NCBI GenBank assembly: GCA_964634205.1
Contig: CAZWKE010000005.1
Coordinates: 56,662-120,661, forward strand
Reading direction: 5' to 3'
DNA from: JAFGGG01 sp964634205
Lineage (GTDB): Bacteria; Spirochaetota; Spirochaetia; SZUA-6; RPPD01
Length of the DNA stretch: 64,000 bases
This document shows positions 8,241 to 15,235 of this stretch, one piece after another (within the stretch, counting starts at the first letter, position 1; each line of letters opens with the position of its first letter). The position numbers and the translations under genes were made by a program. The notes beneath the pieces were generated by a model, which saw nothing but the letters and a program-made list of their open reading frames with translations, did not search any database and was not told where the DNA came from.

Positions 8241-8636
8241 ATGAAGAGTAAATATCGAAGAAGCAGACAAAGGGAAGCCCTCCTCAAAATATTACAGCAG
8301 GCGGACAATCATCCGACCGCAAGTTGGATTTATGACCGGTTGAAGTCCGGTTTTCCCCGTTTAAGCCTGGGAACCGTCTACCGTAATCTGCTTATTTTGA
8401 CAGAACAGGGCCTGATCAGAAAAATTGACTGCGGCAGTACCTTCGACCGGTACGAGGCCAACAGCCGTCCACATTACCATTTTATCTGTGAACAGTGCAA
8501 TGCAATCTACAATCTTACCACCCCGGTGATGCGGCACCCGGAAAAGCGGCTCCCCGGGTTGGAGCAATTTCGCATTCACAGTCATATGATGGAATTTTTC
8601 GGACTGTGCCCGCGCTGTCAGAGCGGGAGCGCGTGA
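8241..8636 (+). CDS. PerR-like Fur-family regulator with altered metal-site residues
   Basis: A 131-residue winged-helix Fur-family protein (recognition region LSLGTVYRNLLIL). It aligns without gaps to Bacillus subtilis PerR across the metal sites. The structural zinc cysteines are C83, C86, C123 and C126. The regulatory ligands correspond to H24 (PerR H37), H78 (H91) and H80 (H93). PerR D85 is replaced by E72, and D104, which governs peroxide response, by N91. It probably controls the Dps-like gene immediately downstream, given matching palindromes ahead of both. It is distinct from the true Fur at 53707. The ATG at 8241 fits the family's N-terminus but has no Shine-Dalgarno sequence. Confidence 0.82.
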   Translation: MKSKYRRSRQREALLKILQQADNHPTASWIYDRLKSGFPRLSLGTVYRNLLILTEQGLIRKIDCGSTFDRYEANSRPHYHFICEQCNAIYNLTTPVMRHPEKRLPGLEQFRIHSHMMEFFGLCPRCQSGSA

Positions 8637-8653
8637 ATTTTTTATTACGTAAA

Positions 8654-8680
8654 TATTAATAATCGTAATGATTATTAATA
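8654..8680 (+). promoter_or_regulatory. Perfect palindromic Fur/PerR-type operator ahead of the Dps-like gene
   Basis: TATTAATAATC (8654-8664) and GATTATTAATA (8670-8680) are perfect 11-bp inverted arms around GTAAT. The AT-rich TAATAAT/ATTATTA core resembles PerR boxes. It lies between the regulator and the Dps-like gene. Confidence 0.6.
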
Positions 8681-8712
8681 AATATAAAAAACCCATTTAA
8701 GGAGGTGTGTTT

Positions 8713-9264
8713 ATGGCACAAGTAGCAATCCAGGTAGTGGAAAAAGCCGGTATCAATGTCAAAGAGCTGCTGGAACTGCTGGTCAAGAATGCGTCAGCGG
8801 AATTGACGACATACTATTACTACACAATTCTCAGAATCAATCTGATCGGCCTTGAAGGTGAGGGCGTCAAAGAGATTGCCGAGACCGCGAGAATTGAGGA
8901 TCGTAACCATTTTGAGGCGCTGGTACCCAGAATCTACGAGCTGGGGGGGAAACTCCCTGATGACATGAAGGTGTTCCATGACATGTCCGCGTGTTCACCG
9001 GCCAATCTGCCGAAGGACCAGCGAAATGTAACGGAGATACTGAAGGTTTTGGTAGCGGCGGAACGCTGTGCGGTACGCGGGTATACGAATATCTGTAATA
9101 TTACCGCAGGCAAGGACCACCGCACCTATGATCTGGCGCTTGCCATTCTGAATGAGGAAATCGAACACGAATCCTGGTTTTCGGAGTTTTTGGGCGAGGG
9201 ACCGTCCGGACACTTTCTAAGACGGGGAGATACCTCTCCGTTTGTTTCCAAATTCTTAAAGTAA
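8713..9264 (+). CDS. Dps-like ferritin-family iron-storage protein
   Basis: A 183-residue all-helical ferritin-superfamily protein resembling the Dps-like group. Diiron-type ligands are visible in SAELTTYYYY, EDRNHFEAL, AAERCAVRGY and EEIEHESWF. Such proteins oxidise and store iron, often at the expense of H2O2, in a cytoplasmic cage. The start is the ATG at 8713, set by a perfect GGAGGT at 8701-8706 with 6-nt spacing. The operator palindrome 33 nt upstream and the adjacent PerR-like regulator point to iron or peroxide control. A possible terminator follows. Confidence 0.82.
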   Translation: MAQVAIQVVEKAGINVKELLELLVKNASAELTTYYYYTILRINLIGLEGEGVKEIAETARIEDRNHFEALVPRIYELGGKLPDDMKVFHDMSACSPANLPKDQRNVTEILKVLVAAERCAVRGYTNICNITAGKDHRTYDLALAILNEEIEHESWFSEFLGEGPSGHFLRRGDTSPFVSKFLK

Positions 9265-9271
9265 GTCCAAA

Positions 9272-9306
9272 GGGCTGATCGGGAAGCGTTGTTTTTCGAC
9301 CAGCCC
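9272..9306 (+). terminator. Possible terminator after the Dps-like gene
   Basis: GGGCTG (9272-9277) pairs with CAGCCC (9301-9306) and further internal pairing (TCG/CGA) is possible; CCTCTTTT follows. The loop is long and the U-tract short, so efficiency is doubtful. Confidence 0.4.
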
Positions 9307-9330
9307 CCTCTTTTGAGAGCTGTTAGAAAA

Positions 9331-9564
9331 ATGAAAATATTCAAACGGGAAGATCTGGCATATTATGACGGGCAAGAGGGTAGACCCGCGTTTATTGCTT
9401 TTGAAGGAAAGGTCTATGAGGTTTCGGGCAGCTTTCTGTGGAAAAACGGGAGACACCAGGTCATACACCGGGCCGGCAGGGATTTAACCGAATACTTAAA
9501 GGATGCCCCGCACGGCAAGGAGCTGCTGGAACGCGTGAAACAGGTCGGCATCCTTTCGGATTAA
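9331..9564 (+). CDS. Small cytochrome b5-like heme/steroid-binding domain protein
   Basis: A 77-residue stand-alone cytochrome b5-like domain (COG4892-type): FKREDLAYYDG, AFIAFEGKVYEVS, then GRHQVIHRAGRDLTEYL, whose two His residues are candidate heme ligands. There is no signal peptide, so it is cytoplasmic. It follows the Dps-like gene by about 65 nt with a possible terminator between. Its redox partner is unknown. The ATG at 9331 starts the domain; the ribosome binding site is weak. Confidence 0.72.
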   Translation: MKIFKREDLAYYDGQEGRPAFIAFEGKVYEVSGSFLWKNGRHQVIHRAGRDLTEYLKDAPHGKELLERVKQVGILSD

Positions 9565-9692
9565 AAACAAGTCATTGTTTATTTCCCAAGGTCTTGACCG
9601 GCAATTCTATATTTACCCCATTATACGGCACATTCATAGGTAATTACACATTTACTATAATACAAATGGTCCAAATTTAGAATCGCTGGGCC

Positions 9693-9722
9693 TTGACAAT
9701 TGACGCATGTTATCACTATTAT
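9693..9722 (+). promoter_or_regulatory. Promoter of the tRNA-Ala gene
   Basis: A perfect TTGACA (9693-9698), an 18-bp gap and TATTAT (9717-9722) end 11 nt before the mature tRNA. Confidence 0.65.
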
Positions 9723-9733
9723 TAGGGGTATAT

Positions 9734-9807
9734 GGGGGTGTAGCTCAGTTGGCTAGAGCGCGTGAATGGCATTCACGAGGTCGTGGGTTCGATTCCCTTC
9801 ACCTCCA
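9734..9807 (+). tRNA. tRNA-Ala (anticodon GGC)
   Basis: A full cloverleaf: acceptor GGGGGTG/CACCTCC with one G-U pair, D arm GCTC/GAGC, anticodon stem CGTGA/TCACG with loop ATGGCAT (anticodon GGC), and T loop TTCGATT. The T stem GTGGG/CCCTT has three Watson-Crick pairs, a G-U and a U-U mismatch, which is unusual. CCA is not encoded. A run of seven T follows almost at once. Confidence 0.92.
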
Positions 9808-9827
9808 TATTTTTTTAACAAACTAAT

Positions 9828-11477
9828 ATGGCTGATTTGAATAATAATCTTGATCCTGAAATTGCCAATCTATTGGGGATAAATAAGCCAGACACGTCTG
9901 CGAAGAAGACGTCTCCGGCTCCGGCCAAGACGTCCGGGCCGCCGCCTTCGTATAATGCGTTGTTTCAGGAAAAATCCGCGGCCGAGCCCGTAGAACTCAA
10001 AAAAAACTTTACCAAGATACACAAAGTACTGGGAGCTCCGCAAAAGGCTTTCTTCGATAAGAACTTTTACAGCAAGGTACTTAAGGATGAGGGAAACGCG
10101 GCAACCCGTTTCCATGATCTTTTTTCCCGTTTTTTGAAGGCAACCGCGCCCGATGACCGCTCACTTTACCGCGGCAAGGTAATTCCCGCTTTCTGGGACC
10201 TGCTCTCTCAACTGGCGGTAAAGGCGCACACCGGTATGGCTTTGGAAAAGAAACTCCTGCTCCGTTTCGGGCTTGTTTCTCCCACCTTTATTTCCCAGGA
10301 GCAGCGGGACAACCTGAGCAGGGTAATACTACAAAACAGCTACGGTGAACCGGTATATTATTTGGATGAATGGTTGGCCAGAATTGCCCATGGTCAGGAG
10401 AAGACCTCGGCCACGGATGAGGTGCAAAAGGTAAAACTGGACAGCGCCCAGAAAACTCTGGACAAGCTGGACAAACGCAAAGGGCAGCATGACGCGGAGT
10501 TAAGCGCTTTGCGCAATAAGATCGATCAGCTGGAACAGTCGGAACAAGAACTGGCGTATAAGGTACAGGAGCTCACCCGGCATGATATCCGGCATGACCT
10601 GGGGGGATTGAAATCCTGTTATACACCGGACCAGAAAAAGCTGTTTACCGAAATCAGCGAGATCATGAAACGGCTTTCCTTGATCGACAGGGACATGGGC
10701 AGATCGTATGCCAACCTTACGGACCTGGGAAAGGAAGTTGAGTCACTCAGTAAAACCGCCGATACCCTCGATGCCGATAGTATGGTGGTTGATCAGCAGA
10801 CCATTTCCACGGAGTTCAACACCTTGCGCCAGATGTCAAAACTCTGTGTGGGCCGCAAGGGCAACCATTTCCCCGTGCTGATGAAGAATTATTTTATGGC
10901 CTTGGTGAAGCAGTGGGGTATCAGGGAGAACGTCATCAACATCATGGCCCATGTTGAAAGCATCGATCCCGGCTTGTTCATTCGCCGTTACCGTGAACAG
11001 GACAACCGGATCGTACCCAACGTACTGCTTTTGCCGAATTACGGCGAGTACGGCATCTGCTGGCAGCCGTTTGAGAAGTTTAACAGGGCAACCAGCAGGG
11101 GAAGACTGGCCGTCCCCATCTTTCCCAAGAACCTCATGTTTGCCCTGGTTTCCGCCCTGGGTGACCTCCGGTGGCAGGTGGCCAAGGAGAAGGCCCAGCA
11201 CCGCTGGATGGAAGAGGGCATAACCGGCCGCTATTATATGTGGTTTACCGAGCAAAAGATGAGGGGGGATGTAAAGGATTATTTCATCAGGGACTATATC
11301 CTCTGGATAACCAAGGAGAGTGAGGGAATTCAGAAACTTGACCGTGAAATCCGCGGGCTGTTCTGGAGAGCGATGCCCTTTCCCGACGCCATCAAACAAA
11401 GACTGAAAAACCGGGGTTTTGTCTACCTGGACCTCTATAAAAAAGACCAGAATATCGCCATGTCAGACGGCTATTAG
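9828..11477 (+). CDS. Conserved hypothetical protein with a central coiled coil
   Basis: A 549-residue protein whose family I do not recognise. It has no signal peptide or membrane segment. The first 50 residues are low-complexity, rich in Pro, Lys and Ser. Residues about 200-330 are predicted coiled coil (TLDKLDKRKGQHDAELSALR and following), between two globular parts. The C-terminal part is rich in aromatic residues (GRYYMWFTEQKM). It starts 20 nt after the tRNA gene without a Shine-Dalgarno sequence and may be cotranscribed with it. Its cytoplasmic coiled-coil nature suggests a scaffold or regulatory role, but nothing specific can be assigned. Confidence 0.7.
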   Translation: MADLNNNLDPEIANLLGINKPDTSAKKTSPAPAKTSGPPPSYNALFQEKSAAEPVELKKNFTKIHKVLGAPQKAFFDKNFYSKVLKDEGNAATRFHDLFSRFLKATAPDDRSLYRGKVIPAFWDLLSQLAVKAHTGMALEKKLLLRFGLVSPTFISQEQRDNLSRVILQNSYGEPVYYLDEWLARIAHGQEKTSATDEVQKVKLDSAQKTLDKLDKRKGQHDAELSALRNKIDQLEQSEQELAYKVQELTRHDIRHDLGGLKSCYTPDQKKLFTEISEIMKRLSLIDRDMGRSYANLTDLGKEVESLSKTADTLDADSMVVDQQTISTEFNTLRQMSKLCVGRKGNHFPVLMKNYFMALVKQWGIRENVINIMAHVESIDPGLFIRRYREQDNRIVPNVLLLPNYGEYGICWQPFEKFNRATSRGRLAVPIFPKNLMFALVSALGDLRWQVAKEKAQHRWMEEGITGRYYMWFTEQKMRGDVKDYFIRDYILWITKESEGIQKLDREIRGLFWRAMPFPDAIKQRLKNRGFVYLDLYKKDQNIAMSDGY

Positions 11478-11478
11478 A

Positions 11479-11763
11479 CTATTCTCTTTTTTCCCCGGTC
11501 TTTTTCTTTTGCGCTTTAATCAGATCGTCCAACTGTTCTTTTCCATAAACGCGGCGCAGATAAAAACGGTACACCAATCCGGTGGTAAGTACGCTGACGG
11601 TGAAAAAGACCACACCGAAGATGGAAATAAGGGTTTTCGGAAGCCTGCCCCGCATGAAAAAATGAATAATCAATAATGCCAATCCCACAAGCAGGCCGAG
11701 TACGACGATATTGCAGAGGATGGCGGTGACAAGCAGTTTGGTTTTATTTAGTTCTTTTTTCAC
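11479..11763 (-). CDS. Small membrane protein downstream of lspA
   Basis: A 94-residue protein with two hydrophobic segments (residues 10-34 and 44-65) and a charged C-terminus (KAQKKKTGEKRE). It overlaps the end of lspA by 20 nt, so it is translationally coupled to it. No family is recognised. Its 3' end lies 1 nt from the convergent coiled-coil gene. Confidence 0.6.
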   Translation of the reverse strand: MKKELNKTKLLVTAILCNIVVLGLLVGLALLIIHFFMRGRLPKTLISIFGVVFFTVSVLTTGLVYRFYLRRVYGKEQLDDLIKAQKKKTGEKRE

Positions 11764-12274
11764 GTCGCGTCTTTATTTCGCTGATAATAAAAAAGATGGC
11801 AAAAAGTATGATGCTGACCGTTAATACTGAGTCTGCCAGATTAAAGGTGGGCCAGCGCCGGGGCAGCCCCAGAATACCATAGGTATTGACATCGATGAAA
11901 TCAACGACCCCGTTCGGCCGAAAGAGCCGGTCAATCATATTTCCCAATCCGGCACCCATGATGGCCGAAAGCAGCCAGCGGTATTTTGCACTCAGGTCCT
12001 TATACCCAAAATAGATGTACAGTGCGCCGCCCAGTACAACAAGCGGAAGGATCAAGAACGAAACCACCTGGAGTGCTTCGGGCCAGTCACTACCCAGGCC
12101 GAAAACACTGTGTTTGTTAGTTCGGTACCACAACCGGATAAAATCTCCCCAGACCTCCACAATCTGGTTGTATTTCATACCGGAGATAACAATTATCTTG
12201 GACAACTGATCCGCCAGGGTGACGACCGGCGCCAGCAACAAGGGTATCAGATATTTTTTATTCAAACTACTCAT
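11744..12274 (-). CDS. lspA: Signal peptidase II (lipoprotein signal peptidase)
   Basis: LspA cleaves the signal peptide of diacylglyceryl-modified prolipoproteins in the inner membrane. This 176-residue protein has four membrane segments and both catalytic aspartates in their motifs: D115 in NMIDRLF and D148 in FNLADSV. AAGGAG precedes the ATG by 6 nt. It is followed by an overlapping small membrane-protein gene. Several of its likely substrates, the lipoproteins at 21.3, 47.1 and 50.4 kb, lie in the same window. Confidence 0.95.
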   Translation of the reverse strand: MSSLNKKYLIPLLLAPVVTLADQLSKIIVISGMKYNQIVEVWGDFIRLWYRTNKHSVFGLGSDWPEALQVVSFLILPLVVLGGALYIYFGYKDLSAKYRWLLSAIMGAGLGNMIDRLFRPNGVVDFIDVNTYGILGLPRRWPTFNLADSVLTVSIILFAIFFIISEIKTRREKRTK

Positions 12275-12292
12275 TCTTTCTCCTTATATGAG

Positions 12293-13054
12293 CTACATTC
12301 CTGTCGGAATGTCGATAAAGCAGGTTTCCAATCCGGTTTTCTGCGCAATTATTTTTTGGAACGCTTTTACGCCCGGGGCCTCACTGAGATAATGACCGGC
12401 AAACAGCACGTTTATCCCGGCCTCGGCACATTCATGGTAAATGTCGTGCGAAGCCTCTCCGGTGATAAAAAGATCCAGGTTTTCATGTATGGCCTCCCGC
12501 ACATCGGTGGCCGCTCCGCCGGAAACAATACCCACACTTTTTATCTTTGCCCTGCCGAAGGCCAGGCAGCGCGGTGCCGCCGGGCTTTCAACACCCAATC
12601 TGCCGCTTATCTCCGCCAAGGTGAGTTCTTCGGGGAGAATGCCTTTTATCCCGATATCAACACCATGGTATCTGCCGAAGCCGGTAAGCTCCCGCAGGCC
12701 GAGCAGCCGGGCCAGTTCCGCGTTGTTCCCCAATTCGGGATGCATGTCCAGGGGCAGATGGACCGAGTAAAGCGCCAGCTGGTGCTCGCTTAAAAACAAG
12801 ACGCGTTCGTAAAGCACTCCCGTAAGCGGACGAGGCCCGCCGAAAAACAGGCCGTGATGCGTAAAGAGGAGGTCGGCGCCCCAGGCGGCCGCGCGTTTAA
12901 AACTTTCCAACGACGCGTCCACGGCAAAGGCCATCCGTGAAATCTCGGGGTCCCGACGTGTTACCTGAAGCCCGTTTACGGCCTTGTCCACCCCCTCCAT
13001 CCGTTCGATTGGCAGAATCCCGCGTACCAGCGCGTCAAAATCTTTGATCCGCAT
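12293..13054 (-). CDS. Nif3-like dinuclear metal-binding protein (GTP cyclohydrolase 1 type 2 homologue)
   Basis: A 253-residue Nif3/YbgI family protein. Metal-site motifs are visible: FTHHGLFFGG, SVHLPLD and GEASHDIYHE. The family's physiological reaction is not established, although weak hydrolase activities are reported. It precedes lspA by 18 nt on the same strand and likely forms an operon with it. TATAAT (13066-13061) lies 6 nt before the ATG with TTGCCT 16 bp further upstream, and there is no Shine-Dalgarno sequence, so the message is predicted to be leaderless. Confidence 0.88.
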   Translation of the reverse strand: MRIKDFDALVRGILPIERMEGVDKAVNGLQVTRRDPEISRMAFAVDASLESFKRAAAWGADLLFTHHGLFFGGPRPLTGVLYERVLFLSEHQLALYSVHLPLDMHPELGNNAELARLLGLRELTGFGRYHGVDIGIKGILPEELTLAEISGRLGVESPAAPRCLAFGRAKIKSVGIVSGGAATDVREAIHENLDLFITGEASHDIYHECAEAGINVLFAGHYLSEAPGVKAFQKIIAQKTGLETCFIDIPTGM

Positions 13055-13060
13055 GCCTGT

Positions 13061-13088
13061 ATTATAGTGACAATACCGATTTAGGCAA
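13061..13088 (-). promoter_or_regulatory. Promoter of the Nif3-lspA operon
   Basis: On the minus strand TTGCCT (13088-13083), 16 bp and a perfect TATAAT (13066-13061). Only 6 nt separate the -10 from the ATG. Confidence 0.55.
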
Positions 13089-13131
13089 TATCCCGGCTTT
13101 CATATTTTCGTATATCAAATCCAAAAACCAC

Positions 13132-13161
13132 TTGACAGGCAAAGCACTCTCTTTCTATTAT
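13132..13161 (+). promoter_or_regulatory. Promoter of the acyl-CoA dehydrogenase-Etf operon
   Basis: A perfect TTGACA (13132-13137), 18 bp and TATTAT (13156-13161). The predicted leader is about 80 nt, ending in GGAGG ahead of the GTG start. Confidence 0.65.
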
Positions 13162-13247
13162 ATATCCTCAAGTTTATTTATTGTTGGCTTACAGCGAAAC
13201 GAACACATAAAATCAAATATTTTTTAAGAAAACATGGAGGCAGACCA

Positions 13248-14408
13248 GTGAACTATTTTTTAACCGAAGAACAGCAGATGATAAAGGAGTTGGCTGCGAA
13301 AATCGCAGATGAAAAAATAAGACCGATTGCTCATGAGTATGACGAAAAGGAACAGTTTCCCGCGGAAATCGTCAAGGTATTGGGGCAGGCCGATCTTTAT
13401 CGCGTGTTTATCCCCGAGGAGTACGACGGATTGGGCGGCGGCGTGTTTGAGATGTGCCTGGTGGTAGAGGAGCTTTCCCGGGCCTGCGGCGGTATCGCCC
13501 TGGCTTATGCGGCCTCCGGACTGGGTATCATTCCTATTATCCTTTTTGGAACCGAGGAGCAAAAGAAAAAATATCTGCCCAAGCTGGCATCCGGCGAGAT
13601 TATCGCCGCTTTTGCACTGACCGAGCCTGACGCGGGAAGTGACGCTGCGTCCATCAAGACCACTGCCGCACCCGACGGTGATTCATACGTCATCAACGGC
13701 ACAAAACAATGGATATCCAACGGCGGCGACGCCTCGATCTATACGGTCATCACCCTGACCGATCCCACCAGGGGTATACGGGGGTCTTCGGCCATCCTGG
13801 TAGATAAGGGAACGCCCGGTTTTGAGTTCGGTAAAAAAGAAGAAAAAATGGGGATCCGGGCCAATTCAACCCGCGAGCTTATTTTTCAAAACTGCCGCGT
13901 GCCCAAGACAAACCTGTTGGGAAAGGAAGGCATGGGGTTTATGGTAGCCATGAAGACCTTCGACCAGTCCAGACCAGGGGTAGCCTCACAGGCCGTGGGC
14001 ATCGCCCAGGGCGCGCTGGATGAGGCGGCCAGGTATGCCACCGAGCGCCATCAGTTCGGCAAACCCATTTCGTCCTTTCAGGCCATCCAGTTTATGCTGG
14101 CGGATATGGCAACCCAGGTGGAAGCGGCCCGCGCGCTTACCTTGCAGGTGGCACGAACCATTGACGCCGGGCAGAAAAACGTGGCCAAGATCTCTTCCAT
14201 GGCAAAGGTACTGGCATCGGACACGGCCATGAAGGTTACCACCGACGCTGTACAGATTCTGGGCGGCTACGGGTATATGCGTGAGTACCCCGTGGAAAAA
14301 ATGATGCGTGATGCCAAGATCACCCAGATCTATGAGGGCACCAACCAGATACAACGTGAGGTTATCGGTATGAACCTCATCAAGGAAACACTGAGGAAGA
14401 AGAAATAG
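13248..14408 (+). CDS. Acyl-CoA dehydrogenase (short-chain/butyryl type)
   Basis: A 386-residue FAD enzyme that interconverts acyl-CoA and 2-enoyl-CoA. Family motifs are FALTEPDAGSDA, ITLTDP, the FAD/dimer region RHQFGKPISSFQ, and QIYEGTNQIQR with the catalytic base at Glu363. The start is GTG at 13248 with GGAGG 7 nt upstream. The gene leads a three-gene operon with etfB and etfA, the arrangement of butyryl-CoA or acryloyl-CoA type dehydrogenase/Etf complexes. That favours a role in reducing enoyl-CoA in fermentation rather than beta-oxidation, but direction and chain length are inferred. Confidence 0.93.
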   Translation: MNYFLTEEQQMIKELAAKIADEKIRPIAHEYDEKEQFPAEIVKVLGQADLYRVFIPEEYDGLGGGVFEMCLVVEELSRACGGIALAYAASGLGIIPIILFGTEEQKKKYLPKLASGEIIAAFALTEPDAGSDAASIKTTAAPDGDSYVINGTKQWISNGGDASIYTVITLTDPTRGIRGSSAILVDKGTPGFEFGKKEEKMGIRANSTRELIFQNCRVPKTNLLGKEGMGFMVAMKTFDQSRPGVASQAVGIAQGALDEAARYATERHQFGKPISSFQAIQFMLADMATQVEAARALTLQVARTIDAGQKNVAKISSMAKVLASDTAMKVTTDAVQILGGYGYMREYPVEKMMRDAKITQIYEGTNQIQREVIGMNLIKETLRKKK

Positions 14409-14420
14409 GGGAAGGAAACC

Positions 14421-15233
14421 GTGAAAATTGTCGTATGTATTAAGCAGGTCCCCGATACCACTGACGTAAAGATCAATCCGGAGACCAACACCCTGATTCG
14501 AGAGGGTGTGCAATCTATTATAAATCCCTTTGATACCTATGCCCTGGAAGAAGGGGTAAGACTCAAGGAAAAGTACGGCGGTACGGTAAACGTCCTTTCC
14601 ATGGGCCCGCCGCAGGTGGAGTCCGCATTGCGCGAGGCCATCAGTCTCGGGGTGGATGAAGCCTACCTTTTGACCGACCGCAGCTTTGCGGGTGCCGATA
14701 CCCTGGCCACGGCCTATACCCTGGCTGCGGGTATTAAAAAGATCGGCGATGTGGATATTATCCTGATGGGCCGGCAGGCCATCGACGGGGATACGGGCCA
14801 GGTCGGGCCGGAGGTGGCGCAAAACCTGGGTATTCCCCATATCACCGATATTCGGAAGATAGAACAGGTTGACGACCAGGGCCATATTTTCCTGGAAAGG
14901 CTGCTGGAAGAGGGGTATGTGAGGCTGAAGGCCAAATTACCGGTGGTCATCACCGTAGTAAAAGAGATAAACGAGCCCCGGCTGCCCTCATTGAAAGGGA
15001 AAATGTCGGCCAAAAAGAAAGAGATCGTAAACTGGTCCGCGGCGGACGTGGAGGTAAACGAAAAAAGACTGGGCCTGACCGGTTCCCCCACCCAGGTGGT
15101 GCGGATTTTTACTCCGCCCAAACCTGCGGGCGGTAAGGTGTTTGACGGAGACGTGCAGGAATCCGTGGCGGAACTGTTGAAAGAGCTGCGGGCTTCAGGT
15201 ATTCCCCTGGGAACGGATAAGGGAGAGGCGTAA
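14421..15233 (+). CDS. etfB: Electron transfer flavoprotein, beta subunit
   Basis: A 270-residue EtfB: N-terminal MKIVVCIKQVPDTTDVK, nucleotide-binding MGRQAIDGDTGQVGPE, and the partner-docking region LPSLKGKMSAKKKE. It begins with GTG after a GGGGAAGG sequence, 12 nt from the dehydrogenase stop, and is 2 nt from etfA. It shuttles electrons between the dehydrogenase and other carriers and binds FAD or AMP at the EtfA/B interface. Confidence 0.95.
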   Translation: MKIVVCIKQVPDTTDVKINPETNTLIREGVQSIINPFDTYALEEGVRLKEKYGGTVNVLSMGPPQVESALREAISLGVDEAYLLTDRSFAGADTLATAYTLAAGIKKIGDVDIILMGRQAIDGDTGQVGPEVAQNLGIPHITDIRKIEQVDDQGHIFLERLLEEGYVRLKAKLPVVITVVKEINEPRLPSLKGKMSAKKKEIVNWSAADVEVNEKRLGLTGSPTQVVRIFTPPKPAGGKVFDGDVQESVAELLKELRASGIPLGTDKGEA

Positions 15234-15235
15234 TA

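Noticed and set aside
9808..9827. Terminator after tRNA-Ala
   Set aside because: A run of seven T is present but no hairpin other than the tRNA itself precedes it.
12110..12793. 227-codon plus-strand frame across the Nif3-lspA junction
   Set aside because: It is antisense to two well-recognised genes and lacks a start context.
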